Notes: a model not told the origin generated them from the sequence alone. A DNA stretch of 64,000 nt from Pontederia crassipes (GCA_030549335.1 CM060189.1:27923001-27987000); one strand, 5' to 3'. Counted from the first letter of the stretch, positions 46,700 to 59,700 are shown. Numbers and translations: made by a program.

Positions 46700-47689
46700 T
46701 TATTATTCATTGATAAGGAATTCACCTAAAATAAGTGTGGTACTCTTCTCTTTAAAGGGTGCACTTGTCATGATTTGATCTACCTGTCATTTTTATCATA
46801 AGATTGTGTTATTGGTCTGATCTATCTTATAATTAAATGGAGAGCTCAACGGTTAATAACAAGATATGGGAAGTTAGAAATAAACTTCCATTGATCATGT
46901 TTCCAACAATATCATATTCATCGAAATCCCATTGATTATTTATGTGCCCTAAATAAATGTTAAATTAGTAATGTTGTTCCTCATTGATATTAATTATTCT
47001 ATGTTGTACTTCATACTAAGCTAAATCTGACCTAGCTGCATTATGTAACATTTTCTAATATACATTTCTATTTCATTGTTTGTTTATTACTTGAGCTTTC
47101 CATTATGGAAGAGGGTTCCCCTCTATATAATTCTTGTAGATATATATAGGTCAATGATAGATGGATTAAATGGTGTATGACGATGCTAGGACATTTGCTA
47201 TGCGCATGAATTTTGAAACTTTTCTGTTATCATATTTGTATCTTCTTTGTAGACTTGAGTTGTTCGCCCATTTGACTCTAACTTTATTATTAATTTTAGA
47301 TTTTCAGATTCTACAATTAATACAAGTTTGTTGAACTAGTTGTTTTATTTTATTCTTAATTATAATTACAATTAATACAAATAATTACTGACGTGCCATG
47401 ATTTTTTTTTTACCAGCCATGCTCGAACACCTTCGAAGGTAATCTTTGTCACATGACCAAAGTTGCTTTTGGTGGGTGTTACATTTGCACTCTCAATTGA
47501 ATTAGTGGGATACTAATAACGATTGGCATCTCTTTACAAGACTATACACAAGACTATACAGAGTAGTTCTTTCTTGAGGCGAGCAAGACAAACTTGGCAT
47601 ATCATTGTTGCGAATGTTGGATGGTTACGCCAATTCAACTATGCACCGAGAACTTAGGAGGAATCATGATTCTATTTCCAAACGTAGCC
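46700..47689. other. Repeat-derived intergenic DNA, no gene seen
   Basis: 46700-47490 ends with GGTGGGTGTTACA (47475-47487), on the minus strand a TGTAACACCC LTR-type start. No coding sequence was recognised. Confidence 0.35.
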
Positions 47690-47839
47690 TTGGGGTTTTA
47701 AATTTAAAACTCTTTTTCCTAATCATATTTTGTCTTTCTAGAAATCTCTATATCTTATTGTCCTTGGCCTAGTAATATTGGTCTTCTCCTTCATGTCCCT
47801 CTTGATAGATCGTCGTCACGAAGAGAATCCTAATATTTG
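47690..47839. repeat. Second copy of the dispersed repeat at 6976-7135
   Basis: Aligns with 6976-7135 over about 150 bases. The MITE at 47848 is inserted just at its right edge. Confidence 0.55.
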
Positions 47840-48915
47840 TGGAGAGGTAGAGATGAGCAGCGGCCAGTTCAGTTAATTAATCGACAAAAAAATCAATAAA
47901 AAAGTGGTTAACCAAACAATCAGTTCAGTTCGGTGAAATCACCATTTTAATCAAAAATAAAAATTTTTATAAAATTAAAAGTCTTAAAATATATCAAAGT
48001 AAAAATTAAATATGTATTCAAAATAAAAAGGTAAGTATTAAATTTGAACATGGTAATAAGATACAAATTACTAAATAATTAGGATACAAACATAATTAAA
48101 CAAAATAATAGAAAGGGTGATTTGGTATGAGGTAATTTAGATAGATTACCAATGCCCACCACATTGTCTCGTTTGGCTGCGACTAATTATCGATAATTTA
48201 AATTGCTCTAATAATCATGATTATCACCTCACTAGTAATCAAGATAGCGACAGAGGATGTGGCTTTCCACATTAGTGGAAATACATTTTAACAAAAATAT
48301 CCATTCAATTAAATTTTTATTTTAAATATTTTATTAATAAATAAATATCATTCAACTTCATCTTCTTTATTATTTGGAATCTTTTAAAAATAACTCTTAA
48401 TTTTGTCTCATCTTTTTATATATATTCACTTTTATAAATTTTTTTCTTTGTTTATTTATAATAATATGTTATTAAAATCTGAAAAAAATTTAGGGGTATT
48501 TTGGTAACTTTTTACTATATGTTTTGACTATTATTTTTATTATCAGTATTTACCAAACACTATAATGTACTATTATCGATAATTTAACTAGTGATAATCT
48601 ATTTAAGTGGTGATCTAACTTACCGATTAATTAAATTTATAATACGTTAAACAGCCCCTAAATTCACATACATGTAATATGTTTTCACAAAAATAATTTG
48701 AATATATTAAAAAGAATTATCGGTTAATTCGATTTTAACCAAAATTTGGTTAATTATCCATGACTGACCGATTGAATTCAGTTAACAAATTCTTTTATCT
48801 GTTAACCCAATCACAATTGAGTCGGATGATTCGGATCGATTAATCTATTATAAAATTGATTGTTGAAGTATAGTTAATGGTGAAATGGATAATCCCGCTC
48901 AGCCCTATGGAGAGG
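47840..48915. mobile_element. hAT-type MITE, 1060 bp, 8-bp target duplication
   Basis: Element 47848-48907 has ends TAGAGATGAGCAGCGG and, reverse-complemented, TAGGGCTGAGCGGGAT. TGGAGAGG is duplicated at 47840-47847 and 48908-48915. It carries GGTTAATTCGATTTTAACC-like motifs near both ends. About 48118-48660 inside may be a second nested element ending TTAAACAGCCCCTA, with unclear left border. Confidence 0.85.
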
Positions 48916-49044
48916 AGATGGCATGATAGTTACTTAGACAGAGCGTACTACCAAAAATAACAAGATATGAGAGTTGTTAGACTTTTATATAAGATTAACA
49001 ATAAGTTTGAGACGGCTATTAACAATAAGTTTAAGTTGAAAGAC

Positions 49045-49355
49045 TAAGGGGTTGTTTGGCTAAGTTTATAAGTCACTTATAAGTTAGTTTAAAAAATCTC
49101 GACATTTGATAACTTAAAAATATGACTGATAAAGAGATATCAAATCTACTAATAAGTAAAAAATATAAGCATGGGAGGGATGCTTATTTTTTTAAAAAAA
49201 AATAAGTCAATTATTGTATCATAACTAATTAATTGTTATTAATATTATTCAAATGTGTAACTATTTATTTTTAAAAATAATTTTTAGTCAATAAAATATT
49301 TATCAGCACTTTAACCTGTCAACTATTTTATATTAGCTAAGCAAACGAACCCTAA
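49045..49355. mobile_element. Tourist-like MITE, 305 bp, TAA duplication
   Basis: Element 49048-49352 has ends GGGGTTGTTTGGCTAAG and CTAAGCAAACGAACCC and is flanked by TAA (49045-49047 and 49353-49355). The GGG-TTGTTTGG end and TNA target are typical of Tourist elements. Confidence 0.85.
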
Positions 49356-50154
49356 GTATTCTTTACCAAAATTTGGGGTTGTTACATGTACCCTACTAAT
49401 TAGACTGGTACCTAACCCAACTATTCAATGACATAAATGGAAAGATATTTTTGAGTGGTTAATTTGATTTTGACAACATTGGCTGTAAATATAGATTAAG
49501 TATTAAATAATGCAAGGTGTGTATTAAATAATGCAAGATGTGAGAGAGTGTAACTGATTTAAATGGTTTTTCTTACAAAACACTAAAAGTAGGAATTATA
49601 TCTTAACTTAAATTCCATAAAACATGGTATCATTTTTGTGGCCAAATAAAAATGATAATAAAAGTTCATTTTCCTCCAATTTATGTGTTATTAGTGTAAC
49701 AAACCCAAACTTCTTTGGAAATTAAAAGGAAAATAAAAGTTTATTTATTATATCCAATAAATCTGAAAATTAAGGATTTAAATAGTAATATTTTATCATG
49801 TTTAATCCAACAATTATAAGAAAGAAAATAATTAAAATTTTAATAAATTTTTAAGGAATAATAAAATTAGATAGAGATCGAATAAGAAGAAAAATAAGAC
49901 ATATATTAAAGTAAGATTTCTAAGTTGATTGAACTTATAATTAAATTACCAAGGATCCCAAAAGCCCACATCTTCTCATCCTCTCATGTTTTCTGTATCT
50001 TTTGCTCTTCTCCCTCTCTCTTGATGTATGTGCGCAACTCCCCCTAATTGCCTAATTGACAATGAACGATGACTCACGAAGGACAAGGTGAAAATTGCAG
50101 CCAAATACATGTTATGAAGTTCAAGGGACATCGAAATCAAAGGCAGAGAACTTG
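49356..50154. other. AT-rich intergenic, no gene seen
   Basis: A short duplication (ATTAAATAATGCAAG, about 49503 and 49526) is the only structure noted. Confidence 0.4.
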
Positions 50155-50762
50155 GGTTTAAAGCATGGTTATCAGACCCGACCCGGCCGGTCGGACCGGT
50201 GTCCGAGGTCTAAAATGATCCGCGGGTCGATCGAAATCCGGGAACGGATTGGCCCACTTTAACCCGGTCAAATTCGGGTTCAACCGGCCGACCCGATAGG
50301 TTTAACCGACCCAACCGGGTCAATTGTTGAAATGAAAAAAATTGAAACATAAATAAAATTATTAAAGTATTTAGACATATTATATATATATATATATATT
50401 TCATGAAATTTATATTTTAATGTACTCTTGTCATATATATAATTTATTTCACTATTTTTTATTTATAATTACCTCACAAGAATTTTTTTTATTTATGTTG
50501 ATGACTTAATTAATGTTAATTTATTATATTATTTAATCTGAATTATTTTATTTTACTTTATTATACTATATTTTATATTTTTGTTAAATAAGATATTATA
50601 TATTAATACGATTATAACAATCTTTTTAACTTATTTCATTCTTTTATTAATTTATATTATCCGGTCCGACCATTCGGTTCAACCCGGTTCAATCGGTCCG
50701 ACCTGACCCATTGATCAATTCGGGTCGACGGCCGGGTCGAGTCTTATAACATTGGTTTAAAG
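50155..50762. mobile_element. Mutator-type MITE, 590 bp, 9-bp target duplication
   Basis: Element 50164-50753 has inverted ends CATGGTTATCAGACCCGACC and, from the other side, AATGTTATAAGACTCGACCC, both running into CGGCCG. It is flanked by a perfect GGTTTAAAG (50155-50163 and 50754-50762). A 9-bp duplication and long ends indicate a Mutator-like MITE. GC-rich arms flank an AT-rich core; there is no protein. Confidence 0.88.
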
Positions 50763-51210
50763 TCAAGACACATAAGATTTTTGAATTTACTGTCGTATGT
50801 GAGTTTTAATAGTTTAATCATAGTCACAAAAATTTGATTTTACCTTATGATGTTAAGACAAGATATAATTTATATAAAAAAATTAACTTCTCTTCAACCG
50901 CCCTGATGTTCTATAAATCTCTTCAACCGGGCTGATGTTTTATAAATCTGGCCTCGTTTAGTATAAAATAACTTATTTTGGAACAAATTTCTAACCTCAT
51001 ACTTGCTTTTCATTTCCTAACCTTGATGGAGTAAGACGTTCTTTCCATGGGAACAACACCAAAATCCAACTCTTATTCCCCCACCAAACGTCTATGCTCT
51101 CGAGTGAATTGCAGGAAATTCTGAGAGGCTAAATCATGACTGAAATAAAATGATAAGCATGGGTAATTTGACTCAAGCTTCGCAAGTTTCTATCACCCGA
51201 CGACTCTACC
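50763..51210. other. Intergenic left of duplicated block B
   Basis: Contains a 23-base near-duplication around 50890 and 50925 (CTTCTCTTCAACCG, GATGTTYTATAAATCT). No gene is seen. Confidence 0.35.
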
Positions 51211-51680
51211 GGGGTCTAATTTAGAATTCAAATTATGCAAAGTTTTTGGCATCTCGCTCAAACTATGCATCAAATTCTCCGCCTGAATTATGTAGGTAAA
51301 AATAATATAGAGGATGTTTTGACAATAGAAAATCTGAGCCACCTTGGACCTAATCCAAATTTGTTAGGATTATTTATGGATATCTTCAAGCTCGAGTTAT
51401 TGTAGGAATCTGGGCCGAGTTTTGAAAGACCTAACCCGAGTTGTTAGGAACCGGATTGTGAATTCTCATAATTTTAAGTGAATTTTTACTCTATTACTTG
51501 ATTGACTTTTTTGTCAAGTACTTGATCATGTATTACTAAAAAGCAACATATATTAGATAAATAAGTTTATCAAATAAAAGTCATAAAATATAATTTCTTC
51601 TTGTTTATTAACTGTAGCATTTGCTTTGGAGTGGCAGATTCTCATTTACTTGTTGATGTTATGTTCTGATACTGATTTCT
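51211..51680 (+). repeat. Left edge of duplicated block B; matches 19668-20065
   Basis: Collinear with 19668-20065 and then with about 20495-20515 (GATGTTATGT.GTGATACTGATTT form). After 51680 the match to block A stops and resumes at 55316 (ATTACTTGACTTCCAC). Confidence 0.75.
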
Positions 51681-51799
51681 TCGTGCTTTATGCAATTAAC
51701 AAAGATACATTATATTAATCATAAAATATATTTATTGTGTCAAAATAACACTACCTTCAAACAACTGAATTTATATATTTAGTTGAGCTATATACAATA

Positions 51800-52010
<211 letters not shown>

Positions 52011-52436
52011 GTGCGAAACCCCTAAACATAATTAGAAAAAACACCATAATTTGGTTTTAGCACAAAACACTATGTAATTTTATGTTATTATAATATAAAA
52101 AAGTTGAAGGGTCAAAGTTTCCAACATATGCATATGTAGTACAATTTATACCAAAAATGTCATAGAACCAAATTTATCCATAGGTACATCTAATAATATT
52201 TTTATCCATAGGTACAATTTTGTTAACGTTAGGAGGTTTTAAGAAATGTTTGTGGGTAGTTAGTTAAAGATAGGTGTTACGATAAAGCATGTAAGTAAAA
52301 GAAATATCATACTTTTCAGTGGATTGCAAACAGTAATAAGTTATTTTTGTCGGTTACAATGAGTTAGTGGATTAGAAATAATGAGTTAGCGGTTATATAT
52401 GTATTAGATTTGAGGATAATTGTTAATCTATCTATA

Positions 52437-52715
52437 ATGCTTTGAAATCATACTCAACACATATTTCCCTTTTTTTTCTTTTTTTCATATTTTTTTTGTG
52501 TTTTCTAATATATCTTAGTCATTATCTTATTTATTATGATTAATTAGAAAATTAAATCTATATATTCTATATATAAAGCAATGCTTTGAAATCATTCTCA
52601 ACACATATTTCCCTTTTTTTTCTTTTTCACATTTTTAAAATTTTCTAATATATTTTAGTCATTAACTTATTTATTATTATTAATTAGAATATTAAATATA
52701 TCTATATATATAAAG
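52437..52715 (+). repeat. 144-bp tandem duplication ending in TATATATAAAGC
   Basis: ATGCTTTGAAATCAT, CTCAACACATATTTCCCTTT and TCTAATATAT...TAGTCATTA recur with a period of about 144 bases (52437 and 52581). Both units end with TATATATAAAGC. Confidence 0.75.
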
Positions 52716-53068
52716 CTGAGGGCGCAATCGGAGGCGCCGTCGTACAGGAGGAGAGAAACTAGGCGGTGGCAATAGTCTGCCGTGGCGCACAAGACCCTAT
52801 TGACGATGTTGTTGCAGGTTCTCAGCTCGAGTCCGAGCAGGCCGTCATGAAGGCATTGCACGAAGGACCCCCAGTCGGAAGAGTTGTCATCGTTGCGCAG
52901 CTGCAGCCAACGAAAGTTGCCGCAGCGGTGCCACAACCAAGAAAACCCGGTCGTCTCTGCCATCTTCCTCATATCTCACTCATTGGGAGCAGCAGGGACA
53001 CATAAGGGATCGTCGTCGGACTTGCGGAGGACGAAGATGAGGGAAAGGGACTTAAGGGAGGGTGATGA
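52701..53068 (+). mobile_element. Helitron-like 5' end followed by a gene fragment
   Basis: TCTATATATATAAAGCTGAG at 52701 resembles plant Helitron 5' termini, and nearly the same sequence occurs at 55337. It is followed at once by GC-rich, coding-like DNA (52720-53068) open on both strands: plus-strand LESEQAVMKALHEGPPVGRVVIVAQLQPTK or minus-strand SWLWHRCGNFRWLQLRNDD. I recognise neither. No 3' hairpin with CTAR end was found, so the class is tentative. Confidence 0.4.
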
Positions 53069-54620
53069 TGTAACGCTCTCAAATTTCACCCTCTTGACTC
53101 GTGACAATTGGACTAGTTTGGTTCGTCATTACCTTTACATATAACTCTTTGTGGGCTTTCATAATCCAATAAGATAATAAAACACTAAAGCACAAAAATA
53201 ACTTCTTTCATAAAAATGCGGAAGCTAACTGATTCATCATAATAACTAATAACAACTAAACTAGGAATGAAATGCAGAAGCTGACAATTCTTCTATGCCG
53301 AGAAGTCCTCTAGCCATCACATAATATAAAACATCTATAACAATGTAATAACAAGGAACTAAAATAACAACTTCTAAGACCCTCATGTGCAATTGCATCG
53401 CCTTTGCTGCTGCACACACCTTCATCTATAATGTCAATTACTTGTGGGATCAAACACATGGACATAGAATATCTGTGAGCAATTACGATCAATACATGGA
53501 ATAATACAAATGACACAATAACTTAAATAAAGCAAAATTAGCAATTAAGTCATAAACATCAAAGAACATACAATAACAATGCCAAACTTTACTTTTCATT
53601 TATTTTTTTCATTATTTCCATACTTTTTCTTTTCATATTCTAGAATTTCTCCTTCATTATTTAATCTTTGACACCCTTTTTAATTTGGTTACTTTTTTCA
53701 GCTATTTTTCTCCCTTTGTATGTGTGCTGACATTCCGGAACTCCTAAAATTTTTAGTCTTATCCTTTTATATAAAAAATATTTTTTGTGAGGAGATCCAC
53801 CATCATTTCTCTTGATAACCAATCTAATATAATGTTACATATTACCTTCTAACTTTCTCACAACATCATAAGTTATAAATTCATCAATTTCTTTTAAAAA
53901 TGTCAGTATTTGAAGAATTATTAGGCAAGGCCAAAAGTTTGAGAGTATGTATCATTTTTCTCTTGCTATACATAAATATTCTGATTTATTTTAAAACTTC
54001 TAATTGGTGTGGAATGGGATTCGTCTTGCTTTTTTTTTTTCTAATGACATTGTAGTAACTATGTCAATTGTGTTTCCTTTATGATAAAATATAAGACATG
54101 ACAATAATTGGGTCAACACAAGATAAGACATCAACATGCAATTAATATAAAATATAAAAATATATATAAAAATATAAGAATTTTGATTAATATAAACGTA
54201 AATATAATCGAATCACGACATAATCTAAATTTTTATAATGTGGTTTCCATCCTATTATGCGCCAAGCTAGGACAAAATCTCTAAAATCCAAGTTAGACTA
54301 GGATGGATGATCCTTGTCCATAAATTGTGTGCACTCATAATTATGATGAGATACTCGTATTGTGTAAACGACAAAAAGAATGATAAAAAATTGTTAAACA
54401 TTTTTAATATGCTTAATTATTACACTTTAATTGGAACTCTAATTAATTTCATGCCACTTTATACTTATTAATGCTACATTGTTTAAATTTTTATATACTA
54501 ATGATGAATAACAATTGTTAACCAAATGCTACTAATTATTTTTCACCAATGCCATTCCATATTAGATAATATAGAAAAAATAGGAAAAAGAAAATATTAT
54601 CATTTTGGAAAATACTACTC
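53069..54620. other. Non-coding repeat starting TGTAACG
   Basis: Starts TGTAACGCTCTC directly after the gene fragment, like the elements at 43914 and 56170, and has a similar AT-rich, non-coding layout. The far end is not located. No gene is seen. Confidence 0.4.
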
Positions 54621-55000
54621 CTAATACATCAAATCCTAAAGCATAATATTGAAAAAAAGGTTAGTTAAAGTGATAGATATGCCTTTAATACATGAGATGA
54701 CCTTAATATTTTCAATATAAACCCTCATATCCACTATATCATGCAACTTCTTTTGTGTAATTCATGTTTACCCATCCAGCTAAGTGTATAGATAACTAAT
54801 ACATTATATTCTAATACATCAAATCCTAAAGCATAATATTGAAAAAAAGGTTAGTTAAAGTGATAGATATGCCTTTAATACATGAGATGACCTTAATATT
54901 TTCAATATAAACCCTCATATCCACTATATCATGCAACTTCTTTTGTGTAATTCATGTTTACCCATCCAGCTAAGTGTATAGATAACTAATACATTATATT
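54621..55000 (+). repeat. Perfect 190-bp tandem duplication
   Basis: 54621-54810 and 54811-55000 read identically by eye (each starts CTAATACATCAAATCCTAAA and ends AACTAATACATTATATT). It is AT-rich and non-coding. Confidence 0.95.
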
Positions 55001-55336
55001 CTCATATGATATCTAATGAGAAAGGCATTTGTCTTTGAAATAAGATTTATTTATTTTATGAATCCAATTAATTTATCTTAGAAATAAAAGGTTTATAATC
55101 GCACAAAGCGAGAAAAGTTCCTAGTTATATGATGATCTTCATCTATACTTAATAGTGTCATGATAGAGGAGTGAGCAAGAGAAAGAAGAGAGAATAAAAA
55201 ATTAGAAAAATTCAAAAACTAAAAAAAAAAAGATAAATAGCAATGAAGGAAAAAAGAAGCAATTTACCCATTACAAATCTGACATTAAATCCTCAGAATT
55301 ATATGTATATATAGATTATTACTTGACTTCCACAGA

Positions 55337-55490
55337 TCTTATATATATAAAGCTGAGCCTAAATGGCAGTTTCAAACTTCTCTACTTTCACCAATCTCTT
55401 TTATCATTTTCCTAAGTTTTTTAGAAGTAATGATGTTTTCTTTCTTTTTGCCTGAGATTTTTTAGAACTAATGATATTTTCTTTCTTTTG
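55337..55490 (+). mobile_element. Second Helitron-like 5' end
   Basis: TCTTATATATATAAAGCTGA begins at 55337, immediately after the A of CACAGA, where the block A match breaks (A: CTTCCACACTTTAAT). Helitrons insert between A and T. A P450 fragment follows 150 bases on, the gene-capture habit of Helitrons. The block A match resumes near 59700; a 3' end was not pinned down. Confidence 0.5.
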
Positions 55491-58400
55491 CCATCCAAAC
55501 GGTGCACATGTTCATGGAGAAGATGTCTCTGACCGACGGGGTGAGTTCCAAAGCCTCAAAGATGTAAACGAGTGCTCTAATCTCATGTCGATGTTGATGG
55601 ATGTCAACGTCGCCAAAGGATGCATCGGCGCCAAGTTCTCCAACAAGTTTCGGAAGGATTTCTGCATCAACTTCATCCTGGCCAAGTGAGACACGAGCTC
55701 AGTCGCCCTCGTGTGGTTCTTCTGGCTGCTTCAATGCCATCTGGCCATCAAGTTTCACGTCCTCGATGAGATCGGGGAGACCATCAAGAAATGGTCTTAA
55801 CCGTCATCGAGGACATGGTCTTAATCGTCAAGCGGATGGAGTACCTCTGGCTCTACCCGTCCGTGCCCTTCAACTTCAAGGAGGCCCTAGAAGATGACAT
55901 GTTCCTGGACGGCAATGCAGTGCATGCGGGCGGCAGGGTGGGTGTACTCGATATACTCATGTCCTGCATGGAGGGAATTATATGGGGTGCTGACTGCTAG
56001 GAGTTCCGGGCGGAGAGATGGGTGATGGATGGTGTGTTCGTCGGTGAGAGCAGGTTCAAGTAGGTAGTGTTCAACATGGGGCTCAGGCCGTGCTTCGAGA
56101 AAAAGTTTTCCTACATGCAGATGAAGATGGTGGCAGCATCCATGATGTTGCGTTACCGCATGAAGGTGGTGTAACGCCCCCGAAATCAGCCCCACAACAC
56201 GTGTCGTAAGCGAGTCTTGGAGCGTGTTACACGGTGGGCAATGCAATAGTTGACATCCGATCAAAACATGATAAGAATACAGTGACAATGACATTTTAAA
56301 ACTAATCTACTTGAAAATATAGCAGAAGAGAGAAAACATAATGGAACACTAAGTCCAATGACATCAAAGTGTACCACGACGGATAGCTCAAATACATAAG
56401 AGACTCGAAGTTTAAAAATAAGTCTAACTCCAACATAATCCATAGTAAAAGCCCATAGGCCGACTTATACATGACCCATAAAACAATATAAGACCAACAC
56501 CATTTGCTAACCGCTAAGCTCGCCACCGACTTCAGCCTACTCTTTCATACCTGCACGAACCCGAATGTAAGGGAGGTCCACCTCTCATTAGTTGTATGTA
56601 AGGGTTATAAAAATAAGCAATTCAATAATCCATAAAACATTTCAATTAAAGCAATAATCAATAAACAATAAAGATCTCTAGTAAGACAATTCTCTATTTC
56701 ATATTTCAATTTCATAATCCATACATTAATATCATTTAATGCTCAATTATCCGTATTCATAGTGGCTAAGAACATTTCATTGCATTTTCCCTTAAGATGC
56801 CCAATACATCATGATATCAATATGTTTTCGCCACTTAACCTATCTTCTTGATTAGGTTATCAATCTTTAGCAATACATTGAGGTACTTGATAGTCTTTCC
56901 GCCATTGGCCGGCCAAGCCACGGGTCACACTAGTACCCTTATGACATCTCGAAGTCATGTCATTTACATTACCCTTTTTACATGGGCACAGACAATGATA
57001 CATATTCATCCAGCAAGGACCAAGTACTTAATCTCAACATGCCGATTCAATTCGGATTCTATGTGGGTAATTAATAGCATGACAATCACATCAATAACAA
57101 CATGAGACATGGAATGGCATAGCATGATATCAACTAATGAACAATTGATAGAAGAATTTAAAACTTTGAAATCATACATTTCGATTGGCTGGTCAACCGC
57201 CCAGTTGCACGATTGATCGAAATAGTGGTTTTTGACCTATGTTTCTCCTATCGGAGTGATCGATCAATTTAACTAGAGACCGGTCAATAGATTTAACTAG
57301 AGATTTAAGACCTATGGTCCGGTCGCACTGTTCGACCGACCGATGCATTGACCGAGATAAATAGTGGTCCTTTTTAATCACGAAGCGATCGACAGATTCA
57401 CTCATCCAATCGATTGATTCAAATAGTCTTTCAACCTGACCAGTCACCGATGACACATCCGAATAAAATAGTAGCATTTACACATATTTATCACTTATAG
57501 ACTGGTCGATCGCTCAGTGAGGTCGGTCGACCGGTTTATACTCAAAGATCATGAAAATGTCCATTTAGATCCCTCGTCGACAAATGTATTCACACATAAG
57601 TTCATGAATAAAAAATGATAACTAGTAAGGGATGAAATCCATCACAGAAACGCTCAAATCCAATCCCAAGACAATCACAACTTCATTGTGATGATGATTA
57701 GAATGAGAAAAACATTAGGTTCACCCTATTTACCTACTTATTTCCAAGGTGGACAGATTTGATACCTTGTCGGTTTAAAGTCCATAACTCACTCTCTAAG
57801 TCATTAAATTATCTGGTTCTAATTTATCTTCGCATTAGACCTCTAGGTCAGTAACGTGTAATTATCTCCAATTTTATTCTTTTTTTGTTTACCCTCATAA
57901 TTTATCACAATGACTAAGTGTTTACCTCATCAGCCAGTTTGACAATTGATCACTAAACAATTAATCTCTCCCTACAGACATCTCCTTTTGACGTGAATCC
58001 AATTTTTATAGAAAGGTGACCCATTCATTATATACTCCATAAGTTTCATTCTCAGATTAGGTAAATATTAATTTTGGTGAAATTCCCAAATTTGTCGCAC
58101 TGCCACTCGAAGCAGTTTGACATTGAGAAACACTTTTGTTCATAAGTATAACTTTCAATACGTAGCTCCAAATGGGATGAAAGTAAAACCTTTAGAAACT
58201 AGTCTTTGAGTCCTTTCCAACCATATATTGTACATGATTTTTGGATAACAATAACATATTAAAAAATGCATTGGAACATGACACATCAAATATGGTCAGA
58301 TTATGGACGAACATGCTTCTAATTCTTAGAACACATAATTATCATCATAAATCAACTTAACGTCAAGAGGCCACATGCTCAATTACATTTAGGTTAGAAA

Positions 58401-59085
58401 TGTTTATGAGGGATATGAACCTAATAAATAATCTATTCATGCAACATTAATCCAATCCATAAGCCTAGACTTATAATCCATGAGTTATACATACCTAGGG
58501 TTTTGTCCAAAACTTTTTTTATACATCTTCTTCTCCTTCCTTCTTCATCTAGGTTCCCCTAGGCCTTCTTTTCCATTCCTCTAGTATACTTTGACATCCT
58601 CTTCCTATTCTCCCTCGAAGAGCTCCCCACCATGAATGAAGAAACGAGCTTAAAACCCTAGCTTTGTTGTGGAGAAGAGAATGTGGAAGAGAGGCTTTGG
58701 TTGCTGGTATTAGGGCAAGGAGATGAGAGGTGGAATGACAGTTTTGTGCTTATAAATCTACTATATTTTTACAAGGATGAGATTGCCCTCCAACTACTCC
58801 TATTTTTTGGGATATTTTAGTCTACTTTTACCTTTTGCCTAGACTATCCTAAAGATGCTATTGCTTTTAAGGGTATTTCCATTAATTAATCAGAGTTTTT
58901 TTGGCCTTTTATATTCTTTTTTCTTTTGCCCAAAAGATCTAATTTGCCTCTCTAAAGACATTTTTGTTCATTCTAATTTTGTGAGTTTTACAACCGAGCA
59001 GGAGGTGGCGCCCAAGACGACCACCATGTTGTACATGAAGAATGGTCTCAAGGTCACCTTCAAGATGAGGGAAGGACTCGGTGGT
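55491..59085 (+). pseudogene. CYP86-type cytochrome P450 fragment, broken
   Basis: 55491-56178 encodes the C-terminal half of a fatty-acid omega-hydroxylase-like P450 without introns: DVNVAKGCIGAKFSNKF, DFCINFILA then a TGA in place of the usual Gly/Arg before DTSSVALVWFFWLL, then YPSVPFNFKEALEDD, FVGESRFK and the heme loop FNMGLRPCFEKKF, which keeps the Cys but has Glu where Gly is usual. The K-helix ExxR segment is deleted (RMEYL runs straight into WLYPSVP). Frameshifts lie near 55540 and 55790. After a 2.8-kb insertion the last residues return at 58999-59085 (QEVAPKTTTMLYMKNGLKVT). It is clearly non-functional. Confidence 0.85.
56170..58998 (+). mobile_element. 2.8-kb TGTAACGCCCCC element inside the P450 fragment
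   Basis: Starts TGTAACGCCCCC (56170) within the P450 codons for KVV and ends near TTTTACA (58992) or CCGAGCA (59000), where the P450 reading resumes. It has no protein and no internal domains; the length is like that of the LTR at 43914-46699, so a solo LTR is likely. A clean target duplication was not found (GGTGG before, ACCGA or GGAGG after). 57180-57545 holds many GACCGGTC/CGATCGA-like motifs. Confidence 0.55.
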
Positions 59086-59700
59086 GCAATATCTACTTAT
59101 AGACCTTAATCCCGTTTGGTTGGGAAATAAGAGACCCACTTTTTAATCAAACGGGTAAAAAATTACTCTAAGTCCTAATCGGTTTGTTTGGATGCACAAC
59201 GATTATTCAAGAACATTTTTTTAATCTCACTCTGACCCCATTTGTTTCCTTATTTGAGCCCCCCAAAGAACTTGTAAACCTTAGTTTTTACACTCATTAC
59301 AAGTGGGGCCTACGATGTGAATAAAATGGAGTTTAGAAGAAATTAGAAGAACAAGCCTTTGTTCTCACCATATCCTCGTACCAAACCAGGCCAATGTATT
59401 TATTGCAGGAACAAGGAAAATATTGAGACTATCGTGTTTAAGTTGATGGCAAGAATTGTGTGCTCCCACTAGATTAATGCCAGTTGGATCACGTAGTCTT
59501 ATTTTCGGATTATATTTTTTACTGTCAAATGGATCTAAATAGTTAACTAATTAGTGAAAGCATGCACAAGGAGACTAATTAAAATATAAATCATAATAAC
59601 TTATAAAAAATATAAAATTATATTTTAGTTATATATTTAAACTTATATTTTAAATTTTACTTAAATTGGATGAAGCGCGAGTAAGTTATCCAGTTAATAT
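59086..59700. other. Right part of the block B insertion, no gene
   Basis: 59108-59160 has CCCGTTTGGTTGGGAAATAA and TTTTTAATCAAACGGG, facing each other as a small degenerate MITE or hairpin. The rest is AT-rich; block A homology resumes at about 59700 (ATTTCATCTTTTAAAATTG). Confidence 0.4.

Noticed and set aside
59440-59472. CTCCCACTAG as the Helitron 3' end
   Set aside because: No GC-rich hairpin just upstream and the next base is A, not T; not strong enough to call.
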